DNA of 13,040 nucleotides from an archaeon (GTDB lineage: Archaea; Nanobdellota; Nanobdellia; Woesearchaeales; JAHJEM01), in assembly GCA_020057445.1 (NCBI GenBank), contig JAGVFV010000131.1, positions 1-13,040 of the forward strand, in the 5' to 3' direction. Positions within the stretch are counted from its first letter, which is position 1, and every line of letters starts with the position of its first letter. Below the pieces are notes generated by a model that was not told the DNA's origin, did not search any database, and worked only from the letters and a program-made list of their open reading frames with translations. Positions 1-7,116 of this stretch are shown piece by piece. Made by a program: the position numbers and the translations under genes.

Positions 1-144
1 AAAAAGAAAGAAATCGCCATAGCACTGCTCCTGCACAATCTGGAACGCAAAATCCAGACCATCATCGCTCAAATATTAGAAGTCATTTGGGATGCGCCCG
101 ATACGCTTATTCTTTCCACTGCTCGAGCGCTTCCTCTTCGATGA
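1..144 (+). CDS. Possible C-terminal end of an unidentified protein, cut by the left edge
   Basis: Frame 1 is open from the first base to a TGA at 142-144, giving 47 residues that begin KKKEIAIALL and end STARALPLR. The composition is protein-like (hydrophobic helix, LERKIQTIIAQILEVIW), but no family is recognised. Its last 38 bases overlap the 3' end of the opposite-strand dphB, so the two would be convergent. The alternative is that this is non-coding: read on the minus strand, bases 1-13 are T-rich and could be a distant terminator for dphB. No start codon or promoter is visible, so the call is weak. Confidence 0.35.
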   Translation, partial: KKKEIAIALLLHNLERKIQTIIAQILEVIWDAPDTLILSTARALPLR

Positions 145-862
145 AATGCAGCTTTCCAGGTATGATGATGGCGTGCAATGGGCTTCCAAAGTCAATCCTT
201 GCCATCTTTTCGAGCGGAGCATAGGCTATTTTTCTCTTGCCCCCGAGGCGGGCGACGCCAATTGCCATGGTCTTTCCAGAGATGACTCCTTTCTTGTGCT
301 TCTCTTCTGCGAGAAGAAGAAGGTTTATGCCTTCTTGGACAGTCATGAACCTGTTCTGGTCAGTCTTGATATCCAGGAGCACCAAGGTGTGGGCTCCTGA
401 CTTCTGGTTTTCGGCAATGACATCATAATAAGATGTGGGGGCGTAGCTTCCTTCAGGAAAAGGGACTGACGCAGTCCTTCCGAACTTATACATCTCAAGG
501 CCGACCATGCCGACCGCAGTCAGGACTGATGCATTATGGATGACATGCACGTCAATCCCTTCCTTCAGGGCGCGAAGATACAGGTCGATATGTGTCGTCG
601 CGCAGAACACGTCCCCTGGCACGAGAAATGCACATTCTTCCTTCTTTGCCCGTTCAAGGATCCTTGTCCCTTTCTCCACAAGAGCCCTATCCGCAAGGAT
701 GATCTTCTTTCCGTAGAACCTCTCCAACTGGTCTGGAGTCGCAGACAGGAAAGACGTGTAATTCTCCAAAAAGACGGCAGTGCATTTCTTCACAGCCTCA
801 AGCCCTTTCACCGTGATGTCTTTCTCGTCATCAAGGCCAAGGCCTATCATGTAGAGGGTCAT
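107..862 (-). CDS. dphB: Diphthine synthase (EF-2 diphthamide pathway methyltransferase)
   Basis: This 251-aa protein matches archaeal DphB in length and motifs. The enzyme uses S-adenosylmethionine to methylate the 3-amino-3-carboxypropyl-histidine intermediate on elongation factor 2, a step of diphthamide synthesis in the cytoplasm. The N terminus reads LYMIGLGLDDEKDIT with an ENYTS motif at 33-37. A GD...ATTH segment lies at 83-91, and IHNASVLTAVG and YKFGRT follow, all typical of this tetrapyrrole-methylase-fold family. One small oddity is GDVF where most homologues have GDP followed by a hydrophobic residue. The ATG at 860-862 is supported by a TATA-like box about 25-30 bases upstream, so the mRNA is probably leaderless. 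The upstream gene on the same strand ends 41 bases before it. Confidence 0.95.
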   Translation of the reverse strand: MTLYMIGLGLDDEKDITVKGLEAVKKCTAVFLENYTSFLSATPDQLERFYGKKIILADRALVEKGTRILERAKKEECAFLVPGDVFCATTHIDLYLRALKEGIDVHVIHNASVLTAVGMVGLEMYKFGRTASVPFPEGSYAPTSYYDVIAENQKSGAHTLVLLDIKTDQNRFMTVQEGINLLLLAEEKHKKGVISGKTMAIGVARLGGKRKIAYAPLEKMARIDFGSPLHAIIIPGKLHFIEEEALEQWKE

Positions 863-885
863 AATCGAGTTAAAGCAGATATTCC

Positions 886-893
886 TTTATTAA
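886..893 (-). promoter_or_regulatory. TATA-like box for dphB
   Basis: On the minus strand the sequence TTAATAAA lies 24-31 bases before the dphB ATG. This spacing predicts transcription starting at or next to the start codon, that is, a leaderless mRNA. It sits in the 41-base gap after the preceding gene, so dphB can be transcribed on its own. Confidence 0.5.
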
Positions 894-903
894 GTTTGTT
901 GAG

Positions 904-1212
904 TCAACGAAGGATGTACGCCTGGAGAAGGTCTGTGAGCTGATTGGTCGGATAGTTCTTTTCGTCATGACCGAGATCGAATGTCTGCAGATACAAGCGG
1001 TCTGGTTCCCGACCGATGGCAGATCCGGGAACAATGCGTCCTCTTTCGACATATAATCCCCGTCTGACGTCCACCAGAGTCCGAAGGACGAGCCCGTCCT
1101 TTCCTAAGACAATGCTGAAGTCCTGGATGATATCATGGAGAAATCCATTGAGCGAATCGCTTGGCGCATTCTGCAGACGGTATGTCTCTTTGATCTTCAT
1201 CGGCTCGGCCAT
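904..1212 (-). CDS. Unknown 102-aa protein between spt5 and dphB
   Basis: I do not recognise this family. The chosen ATG (1210-1212) gives a protein starting MAEPMKIKETYRLQ. A longer reading back to 1278 is open, but it would run through the TATA-like box at 1237-1242 and into the region where the spt5 transcript should end. The protein appears soluble, with no signal peptide or membrane helix. It has alternating beta-like stretches (DFSIVLGKDGLVLRTLVDVRRGLYVERGRIVPGS cut into short strands) and a charged C terminus ending LLQAYILR. It is co-directional with dphB, which starts 41 bases downstream with its own promoter signal. No function can be inferred from context alone. Confidence 0.75.
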   Translation of the reverse strand: MAEPMKIKETYRLQNAPSDSLNGFLHDIIQDFSIVLGKDGLVLRTLVDVRRGLYVERGRIVPGSAIGREPDRLYLQTFDLGHDEKNYPTNQLTDLLQAYILR

Positions 1213-1236
1213 CTGAGAAGGGAATGAATGACATGA

Positions 1237-1242
1237 TTTAAA
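1237..1242 (-). promoter_or_regulatory. TATA-like box for the 904-1212 gene
   Basis: The palindromic hexamer TTTAAA lies 25-30 bases before the ATG at 1212. The spacing fits a leaderless transcript and is the main reason for choosing this start over the longer open frame. Confidence 0.55.
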
Positions 1243-1272
1243 CCTTTCGCTCGACGGGACAACTTGCTGGCA

Positions 1273-1295
1273 AAACAAAAATACGATAAAAAAAA
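1273..1295 (-). terminator. Oligo-T terminator after spt5
   Basis: Directly after the spt5 stop codon, the minus strand has a run of eight T (1295-1288), then TATTTTTGTTTTG. Archaeal RNA polymerase terminates at such T-rich tracts without needing a hairpin. It lies between the spt5 stop and the promoter of the next gene. Confidence 0.6.
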
Positions 1296-1296
1296 T

Positions 1297-2184
1297 TCAG
1301 AACTCGTCTTCCTTCTCGTCTGCAGTGTCTCTCCTGATGACCTTCACCGCATCCATCTTGACGGTGATCGGGATCGGGACTGCCGCTTCGAGCAGTTCGA
1401 CGACGACCTCTTCCTTCTGGCGGTCGATCCTTGTAATCTTGCACTTCTCACGCTTGAAAGGTCCGCTGATGATCTCGGCGATGTCGTTCTTCTGGATGTT
1501 CACTTCCTTCTTCACGCGCTCAAGCATGTGCTCGATCTCCCTATATTCTATCTCCTTTGGGAGGATGCCTCGCGCATAGGGGACTCCAAATGCGCTTGCC
1601 TCTGCTTCGCCCATGGTCTCTGCTTCCAGGAATATGTATCCCCGCATGCCGTGCGGGCGGATGACAGAATACACAAGAAGCTTTTTCCTCTGGACATTGC
1701 TCGAGATGAAGCTCATGACCTGGTCTTCACGGTTCGCAGTCGTGCGAAGGGCGAAGATCTTTGTCGTCATCTTCTTCTCTTCTTTTTCAACCTGGACATC
1801 CTTCACCTTGATGGATGAGGTGGATTCTATGAACGCTTCGTCTTCTTCTGTCTTTGCGCCTTTCAGGATGGGCGCCTTTGCCTGTTTTGCCTTGAGCTTA
1901 GGAACAGGTTCCTCATCCTCGATGGTCTCATCTTCTTTTTCGATCTCTTCATCAAGGACGTTTCGCGCTTTCTTCTCTTCCTCTTCATCTTTCTCCAAAA
2001 TACGCTCGTCCTCTTTCAATTCAGATTCGAGTTTTTTCAATTCTTCCCCTTCCTGCTTCTCTAGCGTCTCAAGCTCGTCAATCTCATCCTCTTCGTGCTC
2101 GATGAGCTTTTTCACCTTTTCAGAAGCGACCTTCTTCTCTTTCTTTTTCCCTTCGTTCATGAGCTTTTCAATATCGTCGTCCAT
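1297..2184 (-). CDS. spt5: Transcription elongation factor Spt5 (NusG family) with a long charged N-terminal extension
   Basis: The C-terminal 157 residues (139-295) are an ordinary archaeal Spt5. An NGN domain begins MTTKIFALRTTANREDQ and contains RPHGMRGYIFLEA, the segment that binds the RNA polymerase clamp. A KOW domain follows (NDIAEIISGPFKREKCKITR ... VVVELLEAAVPIPITVKMDAVKVI). With Spt4, Spt5 holds the clamp closed for processive elongation and couples transcription to translation. The first 138 residues are extra: almost entirely Glu, Lys, Asp and Leu, probably coiled coil or disordered. Archaeal Spt5 is usually near 150 aa, so this protein is about twice normal size. The ATG at 2182-2184 overlaps the secE stop (TAATG), which suggests coupled translation. 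A longer upstream frame runs through secE and is rejected. Confidence 0.93.
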   Translation of the reverse strand: MDDDIEKLMNEGKKKEKKVASEKVKKLIEHEEDEIDELETLEKQEGEELKKLESELKEDERILEKDEEEEKKARNVLDEEIEKEDETIEDEEPVPKLKAKQAKAPILKGAKTEEDEAFIESTSSIKVKDVQVEKEEKKMTTKIFALRTTANREDQVMSFISSNVQRKKLLVYSVIRPHGMRGYIFLEAETMGEAEASAFGVPYARGILPKEIEYREIEHMLERVKKEVNIQKNDIAEIISGPFKREKCKITRIDRQKEEVVVELLEAAVPIPITVKMDAVKVIRRDTADEKEDEF

Positions 2185-2357
2185 TATGCTCCCCTGATGA
2201 ATTGGGCTATCATGGTGATGATGAATCCGATGAATCCGATGACTGCGATGCCAAGGGCGGAGATCTTCACTATAGTCGTGAATTCCTGCTTGTCCGGCCT
2301 TTTCGTCACCTGCAGGACACGCTTGCATTCCCCGATGAATTCTCTTATTCTTCCCAT
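2184..2357 (-). CDS. secE: Preprotein translocase subunit SecE / Sec61 gamma
   Basis: This 57-aa protein reads MGRIREFIGECKRVLQVTKR, then PDKQEFTTIVKISALG, then one hydrophobic helix (roughly residues 34-53, IAVIGFIGFIITMIAQFI) ending RGA. That is the Sec61-gamma layout: an amphipathic N-terminal helix on the membrane surface, the conserved RPxxxEF element (here KRPDKQEF), and a single tilted helix that clamps SecY. Length is typical. The stop codon shares one base with the spt5 ATG, as expected for the conserved archaeal secE-spt5 pair. A TATA-like box sits 25-30 bases before the ATG, so the mRNA is probably leaderless. In many archaea ftsZ lies just upstream of this gene; here ftsZ is about 5.6 kb away, beyond the RHS island. 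Confidence 0.93.
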   Translation of the reverse strand: MGRIREFIGECKRVLQVTKRPDKQEFTTIVKISALGIAVIGFIGFIITMIAQFIRGA

Positions 2358-2381
2358 TCTACCGCTATCTACACGCGAAAT

Positions 2382-2387
2382 TTTATA
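2382..2387 (-). promoter_or_regulatory. TATA box for secE-spt5
   Basis: On the minus strand TATAAA lies 25-30 bases before the secE ATG, predicting a leaderless secE-spt5 transcript. The pair therefore has its own promoter, despite being separated from ftsZ. Confidence 0.65.
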
Positions 2388-2431
2388 CTATTGATTTTTG
2401 CTTGGATTTAAAAAGGTTGTGATTTGGAAAA

Positions 2432-2440
2432 ATATTAAAA
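2432..2440 (+). promoter_or_regulatory. TATA-like box for the first RHS gene
   Basis: The sequence ATATTAAAA lies 23-31 bases before the ATG at 2463, consistent with a leaderless start. It is divergent from the secE promoter, with about 45 bases between the two boxes. It is less like the promoters of the other two RHS genes than those are like each other. Confidence 0.5.
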
Positions 2441-2462
2441 GGCAGGCAGTGAGAAATGACAC

Positions 2463-2990
2463 ATGAAATCGCAGCCTCCCTTCTTCCTCCTCATTGTCAT
2501 CACCGGTATCGTGCTGATTCTCGTCGTCGCCATAGGATTCTCTGGAAAAACCATCAAAGACGTCTTCAGGGAAGGGAAAAACATCGCAGGAGAGGCGACA
2601 TCAAACCAAGGACTACCTGCACAATCTGCCATGACTCAGACGACAACGACATACGTCTACGGAAGCAAGCTCATCGCATCAAAAGGAAGCACTATTACGT
2701 ACCACTTGCAGGACAATATAGGGTCGAGCAGGTTGACGACGGATAATACTGGAAAGATCCAGAGCAAGGCAACAGTATATCCCTACGGTAAAACCGTCAA
2801 TGTAGAAAGCTTCGCAGGAGCACAAGAAAAGTATCTCTTCACAGGGAAAGAAAGAGACGGAGGGCTCGATTACTTCGGAGCAAGGTATTACACGCCACGG
2901 AAAGGCAACTTCATCGCTCTTGACCCTGAGGGCTCCGAATTATATGCGTACGTCCAAAGAAATCCTCTCACCCGAATAGACCCTGATGGC
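2463..2990 (+). repeat. Shared RHS stem, copy 1
   Basis: This is the segment (codons 1-176) homologous to 3739-4272 and 6586-7116. It shares a 31-base identical run with copy 3 (2656-2686 and 6779-6809) and a 23-base identical run with copy 2 (2772-2794 and 4048-4070). Homology stops at the DPDG codons. Confidence 0.85.
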
Positions 2991-3629
2991 AGAAAGACAG
3001 TCACTGGAGATATCCCTTCATTTCCATTCAGGATCATAACAAGTCCGAAATATGATGCTGCAGGATTGCTCCTGAAAAATGCGCTTGAGACACTTCCCGA
3101 TTCTCTTTTCAATACTGCACGCAGGGACACAGCAAACATTGTCATAGGAGTCATCCCTGAACGAATCAGGACGAGCGATACTGCTGTTGGACTGTACAGT
3201 GCAGACACGCTGTGGGTCAACGGAGACATTCTTGCATCAAGAAACGGTAAGCAACATCTTTCCTATTCTTTCATGGGCGTATTCATACATGAGATAGGGC
3301 ATTTTTTATCTGACAATGGACGTCAGCCATGGCGTGCTATAGTTCAAAACGCTGTAGAGTCAGGCAAAGTCAGGACCCGAGAAGAGCTGATGACATACGG
3401 CCTCCAAACAATCAATACCTATTATGATGATAAGATAAAGGAGGAACGTGATGAGTACATGTTGACAGAACGGTTCTACACATTGAGATATCAAGACAAT
3501 CAATTCTCTGAGAAAGACTACAGGGAATATGTCCGTGAAAATCAGGAATCGATGCAAAAACAAATCAAGGGCATGGAAGAGCGCCGCGAGCGGGACATTT
3601 CCTATTTTACAGAAGCGAACGAAGAATGA
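2463..3629 (+). CDS. Membrane-anchored mini-RHS protein 1 with HEIGH metallopeptidase-like C-terminal tip
   Basis: This 388-aa protein has three parts. Residues 1-26 are a basic start plus a membrane helix (FFLLIVITGIVLILVVAIGF). Residues 60-176 are one YD-type repeat and the RHS-associated core: YHLQDNIGSSRLT, YPYGKT, FTGKERDGGLDYFGARYY, and the closing NPLTRIDPDG. Residues 177-388 are unrelated to the tips of the two sister genes and contain HEIGH at 276-280, a zinc-binding HExxH. A later KEERDEYMLTERFY stretch could supply the third ligand, as in gluzincins and lethal-factor-like peptidases; that assignment is inference. In bacteria an RHS core ending DPxG marks the junction to a variable toxin. 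Here the usual 1,000-plus-residue YD shell is missing. The downstream gap is only 109 bases, too small for an immunity gene. Confidence 0.85.
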   Translation: MKSQPPFFLLIVITGIVLILVVAIGFSGKTIKDVFREGKNIAGEATSNQGLPAQSAMTQTTTTYVYGSKLIASKGSTITYHLQDNIGSSRLTTDNTGKIQSKATVYPYGKTVNVESFAGAQEKYLFTGKERDGGLDYFGARYYTPRKGNFIALDPEGSELYAYVQRNPLTRIDPDGRKTVTGDIPSFPFRIITSPKYDAAGLLLKNALETLPDSLFNTARRDTANIVIGVIPERIRTSDTAVGLYSADTLWVNGDILASRNGKQHLSYSFMGVFIHEIGHFLSDNGRQPWRAIVQNAVESGKVRTREELMTYGLQTINTYYDDKIKEERDEYMLTERFYTLRYQDNQFSEKDYREYVRENQESMQKQIKGMEERRERDISYFTEANEE

Positions 3630-3706
3630 AACACCCTCTTTCAGCCTGATTATTATTATCCCAAGAATGTCCATCTCTTCCTTCTCGGCGAGGGTTTATT
3701 CAGATA

Positions 3707-4272
3707 AATATAAAAAGACGACATATTAAAAGGAATCAATGAAATCCAGAACGCCTTTCTTTCTCATCATCATTGTCACAGGAATCCTTCTCATCCTCGT
3801 CGTCGCCATCGGATTCTCAGGAAAGGTAATCAAAGACGCGCTCAAGACAGGAAAGAATGCCGCTGGACAGGCAACAGCAGTCCAAGGAGTATCTCCAGAG
3901 CCGCTTCGCACACAGACAACGACGACATACGTCTACGGGAGCAAGCTCATCGCATCCAAAGGGACGACGATCACGTATCACCTGCAAGATAATATTGGGA
4001 GCAACAGAATAACTGTGAATGATGAAGGGAAAATAAAGAGCAAGGCGACAGTATATCCCTACGGTAAAACAGTCAAAGAAGAAAGCTTCGCAGGAGCGAA
4101 AAACCGGTACTTATTCACAGGTAAAGAACGGGACGGCGGGCTTGATTATTTCGGAGCAAGGTATTACAATTCACGAATCGGGAAGTTTGTCAGTGTTGAT
4201 CCTGCACTTTCAACGTTTGCCGTGTATGATTACGCAGGGAATAATCCTCTCATCAATGTTGATCCTGATGGC
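3707..4272 (+). repeat. Shared RHS stem, copy 2, including promoter
   Basis: Homology to copy 3 begins at the TATA box, before the gene. The first 40 bases of the two coding regions (3739-3778 and 6586-6625) are identical, including wobble positions. The rest is clearly diverged, and similarity ends at the DPDG codons. Confidence 0.85.
3709..3714 (+). promoter_or_regulatory. TATA box for the second RHS gene
   Basis: TATAAA lies 25-30 bases before the ATG at 3739 (leaderless spacing). From this box to the ATG, 33 bases align without gaps to the same interval of the third RHS gene with about five mismatches, so promoter and gene were duplicated together. Confidence 0.65.
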
Positions 4273-5079
4273 AATGATTTCACCAAGGCATATGAAGTCC
4301 CAGGAAGAAGTCCGATAACTATTCATATTGTCGGGGATGATCTTGCACCATATCGGGCGATCAGGAACCATCTTGACGAGCTGCAGGAGATGTTTCCAAA
4401 CGATTTATTGCGTGCGGATTTCGATTCAATTGTGTTTGATAGAAGTCTTGAGTTTCCGAGTTATATTAAAGACGCACGAAAAATTGAAATGACAGATGCT
4501 CTCTACTTCGCCTTCTACCATGAAGTGGGACATTCATTGGATCCGACGTGGCATCGGGGATTGAACGCAGAGTTCTTTGCAGATAAGTATGCAAACAGGG
4601 TAAGCAGGAAGATAGGCTGGCGTCCTGTGACCAATAATGAGCGAGCTCTTGCTATGGGAGATGCAGCGTGGTGGAAATTTGCGTATACAGAAGCACATTG
4701 GGCGCAATATTATGGGGCAAAAATCCCGATTAAGTACAGGTTGATGATGGGATTGAGAGATATCCGACGAGAAGCGTTATCTCTGAGAAATGTCAAGGAG
4801 ATGTTAGGCTTGTCAAAAAAGAATATCGCTACAGGTGCAATTGTCGGAGGCGCATTTTTTGCATGGGATGTCACTCATGGCGCAAATACTGCAGATGCGG
4901 CGGTGAACAATTTCCTAGATCAAGGAGGGGCGACCGATCTCGGTGATGCATCGTATCAAGGAGGGTTCGCCGGCGGGACAAACATGCATATCAGCCCAGG
5001 GATAGGAAAGACATCTTCAGGGAATGATATTTACGAATTTCCGACGATGGATGTCCAGGCAGAACGGCCAAAGAATTAA
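3739..5079 (+). CDS. Membrane-anchored mini-RHS protein 2 with HEVGH metallopeptidase-like C-terminal tip
   Basis: This 446-aa protein has the same stem as its neighbours. A membrane helix spans residues 7-26 (FFLIIIVTGILLILVVAIGF), and the RHS-associated core with FTGKERDGGLDYFGARYY ends at DPDG (175-178). The tip (179-446) has HEVGH at 261-265, followed after twelve residues by AEFFADKYA. E278 is thus a good third zinc ligand, in an ExxxD arrangement like that of M48-type or lethal-factor-like gluzincins. The tip does not resemble the HEIGH tip of the first gene outside the zinc motif. After the peptidase part, a weakly hydrophobic glycine-rich stretch (ATGAIVGGAFFAWDV) and a Gly/Asp-rich tail follow. 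Only 50 bases separate the stop from the convergent ATPase gene, leaving no room for an immunity gene. The target is unknown. Confidence 0.85.
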   Translation: MKSRTPFFLIIIVTGILLILVVAIGFSGKVIKDALKTGKNAAGQATAVQGVSPEPLRTQTTTTYVYGSKLIASKGTTITYHLQDNIGSNRITVNDEGKIKSKATVYPYGKTVKEESFAGAKNRYLFTGKERDGGLDYFGARYYNSRIGKFVSVDPALSTFAVYDYAGNNPLINVDPDGNDFTKAYEVPGRSPITIHIVGDDLAPYRAIRNHLDELQEMFPNDLLRADFDSIVFDRSLEFPSYIKDARKIEMTDALYFAFYHEVGHSLDPTWHRGLNAEFFADKYANRVSRKIGWRPVTNNERALAMGDAAWWKFAYTEAHWAQYYGAKIPIKYRLMMGLRDIRREALSLRNVKEMLGLSKKNIATGAIVGGAFFAWDVTHGANTADAAVNNFLDQGGATDLGDASYQGGFAGGTNMHISPGIGKTSSGNDIYEFPTMDVQAERPKN

Positions 5080-5092
5080 ATTGCAGAGAACA

Positions 5093-5114
5093 AGGTTGAG
5101 CGTTCCTACAACCT
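5093..5114. terminator. Weak hairpin between convergent genes
   Basis: AGGTTG and CAACCT form a six-base stem with a ten-base loop in the 50-base gap between the second RHS gene and the convergent ATPase gene. It could help end transcription from both sides, but there is no T tract, so the assignment is tentative. Confidence 0.25.
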
Positions 5115-5129
5115 ATGGGTGACTGTTCC

Positions 5130-6398
5130 TTAAGCAGGTTTCTCAAGAAGCCATTCCCAGAGCGGGATCTTCTGCACAGTCACGCCCTCTCGGATTTCCT
5201 TTCCCTTTGCGTTCCAGGTGATGATGATCAGCCTTTTGCAAGACAATCTTCTGCATGCGAGGAGTCCGGACTCTTGCTCCCTCGCCGGAAGGGCTGTTTC
5301 ATCGTTGCTGACCTGCAACACCGCGACTGTCTTGTTTTTCTCGAAGAGTACAAAGTCTGACTCATACTTGTCGTCAGCCATATAATAATACAGATCTTTG
5401 CCTCTCGCACGGAGTTCCAAGGCGACGATATTTTCCATCATCCTTCCAAAGTCAGGGCTGCGGGTGACCTTCTTTGACGTCAATATGCCAGGGTCGATCA
5501 GGTAATATTTGCGGAAGGATGATTCCACTTCCTTTGGCTTGAACGAAAATTTCCTGCACGAGAAGACAAGATACGCCTCTTCAAGATAGGTCAGGTATTT
5601 CTTCACCGTATGCGAACTGCACCCGACAGACCTCGAGATGTTCGATACACTCTGCCTTGCAGAAAATGAATTGATGACGATGTTTGCGATCGATATGATC
5701 TCGCTCACATGCCTGACATTATACCGTCTTGCAATATCCCGGAGGATGACGGTGTTGAAGAGCTCCTCAAAATATCCCTGATGAAGATCCTTGGGAAGGC
5801 GAAGGACAATTTCAGGAAAGCCGCCAGTACGCATATATGTCCGCAGCCTGTTCTTGATAAGGCCGATCCCTTCATCCGTAGGGGACACCTCCCCCTGTTT
5901 TGCCGTATGGATATATTCTTGAAAGGAAAACGGCAGTATCTCGATCGTAAATGTCCTCCCTCCAAGATGGCTGCTGAGCTCGCTGCTCAGGAGATGGCTG
6001 TTGCTCCCGCTGATGACCACATTGAATCCCATCCTCTGCAGGCGGTTCACAAAGAGCTCCCAGCCCATGATGTTCTGTATCTCGTCGAGAAAGATGTATT
6101 TTCGCTTCCCAAAGAGCTCATGGAGGCTTTCGAGGAGCATCCCAAGTTCCTCTTTCTTGACCATAGACAATGCCTCATCATCGAAATTGACATAATAATG
6201 GTCCTTGTGCTGCAATAATTGGAGGCCGAAAGTGGTCTTCCCGGACCGCCGAGGCCCGATGATGGCTTTGACGAGGGAGGTCTTTAGGGCAGTCTCTCCG
6301 ATCCCTTGCTTCTCCCGAGGCACCAGCTCTTGCATGACTGCCTTTATGACGATTTCCTCCTGCTCCAATAAGTGGCGTTTGATCATTGCTGTATCCAT
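5130..6398 (-). CDS. AAA_14/DUF4143 family ATPase
   Basis: This 422-aa protein has a P-loop at residues 48-56 (GPRRSGKTT) and a Walker B at 101-108 (YIFLDEIQ). A sensor-like VISGSNSHLLSSE follows, then GGRTFTIEILPFSFQEY, the usual AAA_14 signature. A winged-helix-like stretch (SVSNISRSVGCSSHTVKKYLTYLEEAYLVF) leads into a C-terminal DUF4143 region with YLIDPG and a nuclease-like YESDFVLFEKNKTVAVLQV. Such ATPases are widespread, patchily distributed and often horizontally transferred in archaea and bacteria; their cellular role is unclear. The ATG at 6396-6398 is preferred over a TTG at 6407 because a TATA-like box lies 23-30 bases before it. The gene points opposite to the RHS genes on either side. 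A direct link to them is not shown. Confidence 0.9.
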   Translation of the reverse strand: MDTAMIKRHLLEQEEIVIKAVMQELVPREKQGIGETALKTSLVKAIIGPRRSGKTTFGLQLLQHKDHYYVNFDDEALSMVKKEELGMLLESLHELFGKRKYIFLDEIQNIMGWELFVNRLQRMGFNVVISGSNSHLLSSELSSHLGGRTFTIEILPFSFQEYIHTAKQGEVSPTDEGIGLIKNRLRTYMRTGGFPEIVLRLPKDLHQGYFEELFNTVILRDIARRYNVRHVSEIISIANIVINSFSARQSVSNISRSVGCSSHTVKKYLTYLEEAYLVFSCRKFSFKPKEVESSFRKYYLIDPGILTSKKVTRSPDFGRMMENIVALELRARGKDLYYYMADDKYESDFVLFEKNKTVAVLQVSNDETALPAREQESGLLACRRLSCKRLIIITWNAKGKEIREGVTVQKIPLWEWLLEKPA

Positions 6399-6420
6399 GC
6401 AGGGCAATTATGAATAACTT

Positions 6421-6428
6421 ATATATAA
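6421..6428 (-). promoter_or_regulatory. TATA box for the ATPase gene
   Basis: On the minus strand TTTATATA lies 23-30 bases before the ATG at 6398, giving leaderless spacing and deciding the start. Confidence 0.6.
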
Positions 6429-6553
6429 AGTTTATCATTTATTTGAAATACAATGCCAATATTTTAGAATTATTTGAACTATGATTTACAAAAAAATGTA
6501 CTCAAAGACCTCGCAACACGGAGAGGATGATTTGGTCTTTCGGACATGCAGAA

Positions 6554-7116
6554 AATATAAAAAGAAGACATATCAAGAAGAATAAATGAAATCCAGAACG
6601 CCTTTCTTTCTCATCATCATTGTCATGGGAATCATCCTTATACTCGTCGTCGCAATTGGCTTTTCTGGAAAAGCGATCAAAGATGGGCTCAAGACTGGAA
6701 AGAATGTCGCTGGACAGGCAACCACTGTCCAAGGACTGCCTGCAGAATCGCTTCACACGCAGACAACGACGACGTACATCTACGGAAGCAAGCTCATCGC
6801 ATCAAAAGGGACGACGCTCAAGTATCACTTGCAGGACAATATCGGAAGCAACACCATCACGACGAATCAAGCAGGACAACTCCAAAGCAGATTCACCAGC
6901 TACCCGTACGGAAAGACGCTGACAAGGGAAAGCTTCGCAGGATCCAATGAAAAGTATCTCTTTACAGGGAAAGAAAGAGACGGCGGACTTGATTACTTCG
7001 GAGCACGGTATTATAATCCAAGAATAGGCCAGTTCGTAAGCATAGATCCTATCCAAAACAATCAACCATATACTTACTCCAATGATAATCCCATCAAATA
7101 TGTTGACCCGAACGGA
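6554..7116 (+). repeat. Shared RHS stem, copy 3, including promoter
   Basis: This copy pairs with copy 2 at the promoter and 5' end, and with copy 1 around 6779-6809, a mosaic pattern. The shared portion ends at the DPNG codons; everything beyond belongs to the Fic-like tip. Confidence 0.85.
6556..6561 (+). promoter_or_regulatory. TATA box for the third RHS gene
   Basis: TATAAA lies 25-30 bases before the ATG at 6586. The box and the bases between it and the ATG are nearly the same as in the second RHS gene, which suggests the two are expressed under similar control. Confidence 0.65.

Noticed and set aside
1613..2197. Long serine-rich open frame on the plus strand
   Set aside because: It is the antisense shadow of the Glu/Lys-rich Spt5 extension; the opposite frame encodes recognisable NGN and KOW domains.
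2185..2328. N-terminal extension of Spt5 upstream of 2184
   Set aside because: It runs out of frame through secE, has a His-rich non-native composition, and the ATG at 2184 overlaps the secE stop in the usual coupled way.
3630..3738. Possible small immunity gene after the first RHS gene
   Set aside because: The 109 bases hold no frame with a credible start and length, and about 30 of them belong to the next promoter.
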